Assembly (NCBI GenBank): GCA_029721515.1
Contig: CM056552.1
Span: forward strand, 29,659,892 to 29,723,891
Length of the DNA: 64,000 nt
From: Synanceia verrucosa
Taxonomy: Eukaryota > Chordata > Actinopteri > Perciformes > Synanceiidae
Direction of reading: 5' to 3'
Shown: positions 56,304 through 64,000 of the stretch, one piece after another
Numbering within the stretch: position 1 is the stretch's first letter
Layout: the number at the start of each line of letters is the position of its first letter
The notes under the pieces: model-generated
Seen by the model: only the letters and a program-made list of their open reading frames with translations
What the model was told of the DNA's origin: nothing
Databases searched by the model: none
Made by a program: the position numbers and the translations under genes

Positions 56304-57830
56304 TGTGTTTCCCTGTTAAGATCGGTCTTAAGAGATGAGAGCACAGTTAAGAAGTTGTTAGTTAAGAAGGGTTGCTAAGGTAAGAATGTTCTCCAGATGT
56401 GCTCTTAATGCCCTTCTTAGTGTCGCTCTTAAGATCACTGTTTAAGACTCTCTTGACAGGAGCTGATCACTTCTGGTGTGCTGAAACTAAATCAATCGAT
56501 GTCAAGCAAATCGATCACCCACCATTTAATCAGTGCATAAGTCACAGACACTGCTACCTTACACACTCATTCCATTTTCATGACAAAAACAAGTAACTAC
56601 TTGGACAAACTGTGAAACTGTCGGAAATGCATTACCAGAGACAACACCGGGATTCTGCGGCACCAGGCTACATTCTGCAAAACTAGCTTCAGCACATAAG
56701 CGCTGTGCTTATGAAAAGAACATCTCTTTTCCTTTTTGTCCATTACAAATTAATATTTTTGATGGATTATTTGCTAAATTACAAGAGAAGCTTGGACAGA
56801 GTCAGAAAAGGTGGTTAATCTAATTTTAAAATTATGTTTGATGTTTGAGTCCTTGATTTTTTTTAATGGAGTTCTGCTTCATGACCTGGCAGCACATCTC
56901 TGGCAACACATTTCGACATCCCTAATTCAAACAAAAATATGAAAGATGAAGGACAAATGAACACTGTATCCTGACCACATTGTATCCACTTGTGCACACA
57001 TGATCATTGTCTGCTAATGATCATCTCAATGTGACCAGTTCACAAACAGATGTATAATCCACACTGAGAATAAGAGAAAACTCCAGCTATAATCTATAAA
57101 ACACTCAGGCAGCTCTCCTCCAGGAAGTTCTACACTGCGCAGTCAGGCACTGCAGCGCCGGGCTGGGGGACAAATTACACCGGGCTGCCCTGCAGATGTC
57201 AGTGTCTGATATCTGTGAAATGTGGCAGGTTTGGACGGTTGATGTGTCTTTTGTTGCGCCCTGATGCATTTTGGGTGTGGTATCTCATATGTGGAATGTG
57301 TGGACAAATTATGATAAATGATAGTTATGATATTCACACTTGTTGTTCCTCCTAACTCTACTTATTTTTGTTATTATTGTTATTTTTCTGCCAGATTTTG
57401 GTGTGTCACTTGTGCCACAGCTTTGAGCCCACAGGGCCTTCATAAAATATAATTCAAAGTGTTTATTGTCATACTCAAAGTAAGGAAACTTTATGAAATT
57501 CATTCTTTTCTGTCACCACTTAAAGCTAAATATTATAAATCTGAAGTATAAAGTAGATCAAAATATATATGGTGCACAATGTTTTAATAACTCCTTGCTT
57601 AGTGTAATATTAATTTGACTGTCACGTCTGGATCTGTAAGTGATCTTTGCTAAGAAGACTGTTAAGAGTGGGTCAGCTCGATCTTAGAGTTCCTTCTTAG
57701 TGAAAGAGCCTCTTAAGCTAAGTGTGCTCTGGGAAATGTGTTTTTCTTCCACAGGAGGCATAAGAACGTTCTTAAGAACCTCCCAGTGCTAAGAGCTTCT
57801 TAACTGGATCTGTCTTTGAATACATTTTCA
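56304..57830. repeat. Candidate transposon with mirrored ttaaga/cttaag-rich ends
   Basis: The left margin (tgtgtttccctgttaagatc, ggtcttaagag) and the complement of the right margin (cacatttcccagagcac, agcttaagaggctc) are loosely similar and both dense in cttaag and ttaagaa words. The inside includes a segment (56755-56890) shared with the hAT-like repeat at 22865-23005. No transposase frame was recognised. Confidence 0.35.
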
Positions 57831-57849
57831 TTTGGGATCGTCATCTTTA

Positions 57850-58290
57850 AGCCTGGTTTATGCTTAGGTGACGGTGTTGCTACGGCGTAGATCCGATGCC
57901 GTCGTTGAGCATTCATAGCTCTGTGTCGAGGGAACGCGCTGCTCTGCAATTCACCGCCAAGTCGCCAGTGATGTACACTCTTCTGCTCTAGCTCCATCCT
58001 GCGTTCCTCCAGGTGTGCCATCTGCTTCACAAATCCCTTTTCTTTTTGGGCCGAGACACGGGGGACTCAACTGGGTGTTGAATGGTGGTGTTATTTTGCT
58101 GTTGATTTGGAAAAAGTGATCGTGGAAATGACGTTCTGAGCGGACCAATCACAGTCCTTGCCGTTCTCGTCACAACGCGTTGACGCGACGCGTAGTCAAG
58201 ATGTTTTGGAGGTGCACATCAGGCTACGGCGTAGGCTCCGCGTAGGGGTCCGCTATGCCGTCGCCGTGACGCAGACGCATAAACCAGGCT
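57850..58290. mobile_element. MITE with perfect 14-bp ends and TTA target duplication, 441 bp
   Basis: agcctggtttatgc at 57850 is exactly complementary to gcataaaccaggct at 58277-58290. tta flanks both sides (57847-57849, 58291-58293), the 3-base duplication of PIF/Harbinger-type elements. The interior is unusually rich in CpG (acggcgtag words near both ends). No coding sequence. Confidence 0.8.
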
Positions 58291-58293
58291 TTA

Positions 58294-58510
58294 GTCTGTA
58301 GCTCAGTGGGTAGTAGAGTGGCCATCTGTCAGGACTGATGGTTTGACCCCTTGGCCCTACTGTCTACCAGTTGTTGTGACCTTGAGCAAGACACTGAGCC
58401 TCAAGGTCACAGCCCACTGCTCCTGAAAGACTAAAGAAGGGTGAAGTCGTTGAATTTCATGTATGTGTCTGCATGTATATGATGAATGTAATATAGATTT
58501 GATCTTATCA
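58294..58510 (+). mobile_element. tRNA-derived SINE, directly abutting the MITE
   Basis: gtagctcagtgggtagtaga gives an A box and ggtttgacccc a B box about 40 bases on. The body then has ttgtgaccttgagcaagaca and gttgaatttcatgtatgtgt. It begins within a few bases of the MITE target duplication. Confidence 0.65.
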
Positions 58511-58794
58511 AATTCACTAGTTAACAAGCTACAATATTCACAAAAATTTTGAAAATGTTTCTGTGACACAATTCAAAGCATAGTGGTCACTATAAGCTCA
58601 TTGTTGAACACTGCAGATGCTCTAATGGAATATTAGTAAGAATATTAGTGACACTGTTGACTGTGTAATAAGCCTACAAACAACTGGGACAAAGTTCGTG
58701 GGTCAAAGCTTTTTTTTTTTTTATTTCCAGAGACTGTCCTCCACACTTCCTGAATATTCAGCAGCTGTCACTGTGTGGGTGTGGAGAGGAGGGC

Positions 58795-58800
58795 TATAAA
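58795..58800 (+). promoter_or_regulatory. g0s2: g0s2 TATA box
   Basis: gggcTATAAAtgacc lies about 95 bases before a good donor (ctatata|gtaagt at 58893) that can splice to the acceptor attttaacag at 59283, 33 bases before the g0s2 ATG. The two-exon form with a coding second exon matches the vertebrate gene. The start site would be near 58825-58830. Confidence 0.6.
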
Positions 58801-58824
58801 TGACCACAGTATCCAGCAGGGGTG

Positions 58825-58892
58825 TGTGTGTACCACAAACTGCAACTTATGCGTAAGACCAACCTGTGACTAGACAAACAACAAACTATATA
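58825..58892 (+). other. g0s2: g0s2 5' non-coding exon
   Basis: Inferred from the TATA box at 58795 and the consensus donor gtaagt at 58893. It would be followed by a 391-base intron (58893-59283) ending in the acceptor attttaacag. The 5' limit is approximate. Confidence 0.5.
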
Positions 58893-59316
58893 GTAAGTTA
58901 TTATGTTTTTATTAATTTTGAAGTATTTATGTGAAATGCAATAATGGGTTATTAGACCACTGTCACATTAGTGTGTTGTCAGAAAGTCAGCAGTAGTGTA
59001 TAGCTTATCTTGGGCTTTTTTTTCCTTCTTTTTTGACTAGATTACTGGTTAAATGTAAATATAGTGTGCATATTTTATTTAAAGTGTACATTCATGAAAG
59101 GTCTCTTGCTAGTGCTGCTGCATTGTTGCAGCAGATCTCATTTGATATGTTACCTGGCTCTGATGGCTTTTATTGGTCTGACAATTTGACTAAGATCAAA
59201 GATATTGTATTTTCAGTGATTATGAAAAAGACAATTGGTATATCCGCACCTCTAAAACCATCTAATTCTGTTCATTTTAACAGGTCTACATTGCTGTTGT
59301 GTCTCAGCTGTTGGAA

Positions 59317-59667
59317 ATGGAAAGCATGCAGGAGTTGATCCCCTTCGCCAAAGAGGTGCTAAGTCAGAAACCCAGCCGAGGTTTGCTGAAGGTCTACCTG
59401 GTGGGTTCAGTGTTTGCAGTGTTGGGGACCATAATTAGCCTGGTTGAGACGGTGTGCCACCCCTTCTCCTCTGGTGAGCCCATGGATGCAGAGATGGACT
59501 TAATGTTGGACAGAGAGCAGAGAACTGTTGAGGCTAAGCTACAGCACAAAGTGGAGGACAAGGAGGAGCGGGCTCATGAAAATGGGGTCGCAACCCAGGG
59601 CATGAACCTCCACAAGGTCCATAGACTTGACCAGCGGAGTATGGCCAATCGGCTGCATGCTTCCTAA
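59317..59667 (+). CDS. g0s2: G0/G1 switch protein 2, 116 aa, single coding exon
   Basis: Small lipid-droplet, ER and mitochondrial protein that inhibits adipose triglyceride lipase (ATGL/PNPLA2) and so blocks lipolysis. The start at 59317 gives MESMQELIPFAKEVLSQK, aligned with the vertebrate N-terminus; an upstream in-frame GTG does not count. The hydrophobic segment, residues about 24-46 (key run VYLVGSVFAVLGTIISLVET), is the conserved ATGL-binding and membrane region and is followed by VCHPFSS. The C-terminal half is charged and helical, and the protein ends RLHAS, as in human (RQHAS). Human is 103 aa. The neighbour lamb3 in head-to-head arrangement matches the human order. A likely polyadenylation signal (attaaa) is near 60255, giving a 3'UTR of about 600 bases. 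Confidence 0.96.
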   Translation: MESMQELIPFAKEVLSQKPSRGLLKVYLVGSVFAVLGTIISLVETVCHPFSSGEPMDAEMDLMLDREQRTVEAKLQHKVEDKEERAHENGVATQGMNLHKVHRLDQRSMANRLHAS

Positions 59668-60254
59668 AGCCAAAAGGGTCAGTCCCAAGTGACCAGGCCA
59701 TACCAGACCACCTGCATAATCTAAAGGCAAGCTTCATAGACTGCAATGTGAGCTGCCTTCTGTTATGTGCTGCTTATTAACGATGCATTTAGTGCTGTGG
59801 GAAATGTTTATGGACACACAAAAGAGACCCCCAAAGACAGTTGACTTTAAGACTAGCCTGCAAATTCCTCCTTTATTCCTCCCTGGAGGAACCACTCTTT
59901 TCTGGACAGTGGTCTGTTGGTCCTGAGTTGTAAGATATGAACACCCTGAAGAAGCCCTGAAATAACATCTCTTCTTTTCACTCTGCTGCTGGAGCACAGT
60001 TTGGTGTTGAAAAGGACAAAAGCAGACCAACAAAACTACCGCTAATAACCATCTTTTTCATATCTTACAATCAAAAGGACTTGGGAGGTTGTTGTTAGGC
60101 ATTTTTGAGCAGCATGGTGTGGAGTCTGTCAGGCTTCAGTAATCTGCCATGTAGCGCCACCTGTTGTCTACAGGGTGTGTTTGACCACTGAGAGGATCAC
60201 TTGTTACAATCATGCAATATGTAAATACTGTACATATACAATGTTTTTCATACC

Positions 60255-60260
60255 ATTAAA
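60255..60260 (+). terminator. g0s2: Probable g0s2 polyadenylation signal
   Basis: attaaa in ataccATTAAAgttcat, followed within about 30 bases by a T-rich and GT-rich stretch (ctgttccctgtggtttg). It is the first convincing signal after the g0s2 stop codon. Confidence 0.5.
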
Positions 60261-60299
60261 GTTCATTTTTTATAAAGTCTGTTCCCTGTGGTTTGACTC

Positions 60300-61350
60300 C
60301 CTCTGACATTTTGCACATTTTATTGTCAGGATTAATCACAGATTTATTTATGGTGCAAAAATATAAATTGGTTTAACAGTATATCCTTAAACTTCACCTT
60401 TTCACAGTCAGTCCCTTCCATTAAAACCATTAAGTCAGCTTTTATGGAATGAAAATTAAAGTATGCTCTCAAAATGTAAATCCATCATCAGTGAGGTCCA
60501 GGTTAAGTAGCCCTACACAGTGTGTGTCAACATGATATACTCACTGAGAGGCACCACAGTGTTGACTGTTTGCCCTAACTGCAGGTTTTGTGGGGTCACA
60601 GCATGGCTCGCTGTAGTCAACAACAAATCCAGCAGCATGGTTCACTGAGATAGCACAGCAACAAAGGTACGAAGCTGGCTTCACATGCACACGTGAGTGG
60701 GAGGCAAATGCAACCCTGAGTCAACATGATGTTCTCTGGGCTAAGAATAGTTTGGTGACGGTCTTTGTGGATAACCCTTAATCTCTGAACACAGCTGACC
60801 TAAACAGACTGTTGAGTCAACTCTGTTTTATTCATATAGCCCATATCACACACGATCACACTATATAAGCTACAACACAGTAAGACAGTGACAAAGGAAA
60901 AATCCCTTAACATAACATTACTTAATGTGGTAAAACTCTAACACACAGTGAAAGCATAAATGTGATTAAAATTTTTAAAATTAAAAACCTCTCCAAGATG
61001 TCTGGTGGCTTATCTCTGTTAACAGACTAAAACATGTCCTATGGTTTATTGTAATGAATACAAAAGTGTAGCATTGTGAGTTCTGGTCCAGGCTCCAGGG
61101 CCTTGTTCATGATGTACAGTAAATTATACTGAAGTCTCATTACACAGCACTTTATCTGTATAGCCATCTAATCTTGTAATTGTAAAATAAAATAGTATAA
61201 AATTGATTGAAAATGATTTCTAAATGTATGGCATGGCACTTGTGAAAATGCAGAACAGTTTCTGTTAGCCGAATGAGCTGCTTGAAAATAACTGTGGGAT
61301 TAGTGAGAAAGTGAATGCTTCACTAGAACTTAAAGGTGCCGTGAGTGATC
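60300..61350. other. Region downstream of g0s2, no gene seen
   Basis: It holds an antisense L2-like tail at about 60815-60870 (actctgttttattcatatag, cccatatcacac). Otherwise it is A+T-rich unique-looking sequence without long frames. Confidence 0.45.
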
Positions 61351-61359
61351 AGTTACTGT

Positions 61360-61860
61360 AGTGAAGACACTTCTGACTTTTACTCCACTACATTTGAAAA
61401 ACAAATATTGTACTCTGGACTCCACTACATTTCTAGGAGGCTTGTCATTACTCGTTCTTGTTAGGCTCAGCAGAGCTTTCTAGTCAGTTATTGGTGGTTT
61501 TCTTTTCTTAAATGCTACTGGCCACACGCTGTGCTCCTCCAGAATGAACCAATCACAGTCACCGTTGTCCTCCGACGTCATCCTCGCTCTGTGAAGCAAG
61601 CATTCTCACTTTCATTCAAACAAAACTCCTCAAAGGGGATGGAAGCAGAAAGACAAGCTGAGAAACCAGCACACCCATGGCCATATCTGAGCTCCATGTT
61701 GGAGATGCAGGAAATGAGAAATGATTCCTTTTGTATTCATTGCCAACAATAAAAACAATACAGCAATGTAGCCTACTGATATTAGAAAAGTATTTTTAAA
61801 AGTAAGTAATTTAGTAACTTTTTAACTTGAGTAAAACTTTGACCAGGCAACTTTTGGTTG
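61360..61860. repeat. 'ACTTTTACT' teleost DNA repeat, second copy
   Basis: It starts near gacttttactccactacatt and ends near acttgagtaaaactttgacc. The vocabulary matches 48430-48720. A 73-codon frame inside it is not a gene. Confidence 0.45.
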
Positions 61861-61869
61861 AGTAAGATC

Positions 61870-63840
61870 TGACCATGCCTATATATATGTATATATTTAC
61901 AGTATGTATAGCAGGTGTGTAAATGATCTGAAACCTTTCTGATTATTGGCAGTAATTTAATTATTTGTATTGAGCCAAGTAGATTTATACAAATTAAAAA
62001 TTAGGATCTATTTTCTGTTAATATTTCGTACTTAAGCCTCAATTTGTCAGAGTTTGGGGTTTAGGCATTCTACTGCTGTATAGCTGTGGTTTGTGTGAAA
62101 GTGATTTTACTCTGCTCGAAAAGGTCAAAAATCCAACAAAGTTGACTTGTGTCAACATATTTCACAGGCTACACAGCTTATCAGTTTAAACCAGAGGTTA
62201 AAGGGTCAAAAGGAGTCAAAAGGTGAATTACAGAAAGTCAAATTAAAGTGACAGGATGGTTGGGTGAAGGCTTTGCTCTGTCTTTTATAGAAACTGGGAT
62301 TTAACTTGAAAGGTTGCCAGTGGATACCAGAGGCGACACACAGTGTGAGGCTGTTGACTCTGTGCCAAGCTCACCCCAGTGTCAAGCAAGCATAACGAAC
62401 AACAGGCAGCACAGAGCTACACATGATGAACACATCCTGGTGTGAACTGTGAACTTTTCAGCCGTCCATAATGCATGGATTGACGAGGTTTGTTCAAACT
62501 TTATGTCAAAGTCTGGTGAGAACATTACCTATTTCATGGTGCATCAAAGCATAACTTAACTACAATGAGGTGATAATATACTGTATATGCACTCTTTATT
62601 TTATTCTCAAAATTATAGAAAACTTAATCTCTAGGTGTTAATAAAAAGCAGCACACAATTATTTTGCAGCATTTAACATTACAGTACAGCAGCTAAATGC
62701 TCCATGATTACCAGCTGATTGATGCTGAGTTGGTTGACTACAGTGGGTATTTATTAAAACAGATATGATCAAAAATAAGCCTGTAAACAGAGGGATTTAT
62801 AATAACAATAACATGGTATTTTGTTATTGACTAATGATGAAAACCATCACTGAAATTTCTCCAGTATTAAGGAGCACTGTAGACGGCAGCTGCTCAGGAG
62901 CTGCGGTGTGGTGCGATGGAGTGACGCACATGGACATCTGAGCATGTGTGCTTTGAGTACATGTACACTGTAGTTATGGTGTGTGTGTTGTGAGGAGTGG
63001 ATTCTTGTACAGTCTCCAGAGGAAGTGAGATCGATAATGAAGTCTGCATATTTCGATGTGCTGCAGCCTGGCAACCTGGAGGTTAGAAACACAGTTTGTT
63101 TAAACATATGGACTTACCTTACCAAGGACTCAAGTCAAAACCCCTAAAAAAAGACAGTACAGGAGCTCTGTGTAGTGTACTTACACAACACAGTGTGGCA
63201 GAGGGATGAAAGGTTATGGAGCTACTCCATCTGCAGAAAGCCACAAAGAGAGTTTGCCTGGTGGACACATGAGGCATCAATCTGCAGAAAAGGAAGAGAA
63301 GAGCACAGAGGCTGGACTGTACTGTTCACTTAACTGAATATGAAGCCTGGGAGGGAACAGAGGGTTTAGCAGAGAATCCAACATTAATGATAAAAGCATT
63401 AGTGAACTAAAACAGCAAACAAACAGCAAAAGCAACTCTAACACAACTCATGCAGTATGATCCAAACATAAAGCTCAAAGTGGGTGGTGTTTGGGGGTCA
63501 TCAGTTTTGTGGTGGACAACCAAACAATTAATAACACTTCTCTGCCACTGGCATGACTTTAAACATGCTTAATTTCAAGACATAACCTCTATATAAGAAA
63601 AACAGACCTCATGGTGGTGGCATGTAATGGAAACATGTTTGAAGAGACTTATCGTCAAACAAACCTGACACACTGGCAGAGAACTAGCTGACTGAGTTCA
63701 GGAGACAACAACCAAAGTCTGCTTGAAATGAAGCCTTATGGGGTGTTGTTTCTTTAATGTATTTCTACTTTCACTTTCACCTTGTTTCATTATTATTTCA
63801 ATTTTCCATTCAGTTTAACTACTTCTTTACAATCATCAGG
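61870..63840. other. Gene-poor stretch, no gene seen
   Basis: Mostly A+T-rich. The longest frame is 62847-63107 on the minus strand (86 codons), with no recognised domain. Unspliced or distant exons cannot be excluded. Confidence 0.45.
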
Positions 63841-63844
63841 CATA

Positions 63845-64000
63845 AGGTGAAGTGAATACCACTGATCATCTCTTCATCATGGCTCCTGGGATACAGTATA
63901 TAAGGCAACAAATGCACATTTAGTCCTCAGAGTTGATGTTAGAAGCAGGAAAAATGTTCCAGCGTCAGGATTTTACAGGAGTTTGACACCAAGAAGAAAA
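63845..64000 (+). mobile_element. 5' end of another Tc1-like element, cut by the window edge
   Basis: The run gtgaataccactgatcatct, then tatataaggcaacaa, gtcctcagagttgatg and agaagcaggaaaaatg matches the leader of a common fish Tc1-like family, and it is followed by a mutated start of the transposase (expected MGKRKDLSEFDKG region; here with a stop). The rest lies beyond base 64000. Confidence 0.55.

Noticed and set aside
58297..58360. tRNA gene (A and B boxes)
   Set aside because: It is the head of a SINE, with no acceptor-stem pairing.
59299..59316. Longer g0s2 start at an upstream in-frame GTG
   Set aside because: The conserved protein starts at the ATG at 59317 (MESMQELIP); GTG starts are not expected here.
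61531..61752. 73-codon plus-strand frame
   Set aside because: It lies inside a dispersed DNA repeat.
62847..63107. Minus-strand 86-codon frame
   Set aside because: No recognisable family and low-complexity Ser/His/Cys composition.

Overview
This is animal nuclear DNA, almost certainly from a ray-finned (teleost) fish. The genes are split by many GT-AG introns. The introns are full of (AC)n, (TA)n and (TATC)n microsatellites. Interspersed repeats resemble teleost families: Tc1-like and hAT-like DNA transposons, Rex3/RTE, L2 with an esterase ORF1, and tRNA-derived SINEs. No rRNA, functional tRNA, CRISPR or prokaryotic gene was seen.

Four protein genes were reconstructed exon by exon with the reading phase checked at every junction. 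(1) usp48, minus strand, 9442 to 1306: the 5' 13 coding exons, including the whole catalytic core, running off the left edge. (2) camk1g, plus strand, 12681 to 30338: 11 coding exons, 436 aa, with a C-terminal CaaX box (CSVM) on a tiny last exon. (3) lamb3, minus strand, 51171 to 31846: 22 coding exons, 1168 aa, a complete laminin beta-3 chain. (4) g0s2, plus strand, 59317 to 59667: one coding exon, 116 aa, behind a 5'UTR intron and a TATA box. usp48 and camk1g are head to head, camk1g and lamb3 tail to tail, and lamb3 and g0s2 head to head. The order camk1g-lamb3-g0s2 matches human 1q32.2; usp48 beside them does not (human USP48 is at 1p36).

Between and inside the genes: 1-1305 is repeat and a 530-bp compound microsatellite. 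usp48 introns hold a 5'-truncated L1-like insertion with a visible target-site duplication and a 20-bp perfect inverted repeat of Z-DNA type. camk1g introns hold a Rex3 fragment, a dead Tc1 element, a MITE, SINEs and an almost full-length antisense L2 LINE (about 5.2 kb) just upstream of the CaaX exon. lamb3 introns hold an intron that is almost entirely a 28/32-bp minisatellite, two copies of a TTAA-flanked repeat, and other MITE/SINE copies. 51.2-58.8 kb and 60.3-64 kb are gene-poor and hold a hAT MITE nested in a BED-finger-like fragment, an internally deleted Tc1, a 441-bp MITE and the start of another Tc1 copy.

The four genes are ordinary vertebrate genes (a deubiquitinase, a membrane-anchored Ca2+/calmodulin kinase, an epithelial basement-membrane laminin chain, a lipolysis inhibitor) and form no single pathway. 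The unusual material is structural: minisatellite intron, isolated CaaX exon, nested transposons, hairpins, and one unexplained exon-like frame at about 45.59-45.69 kb.
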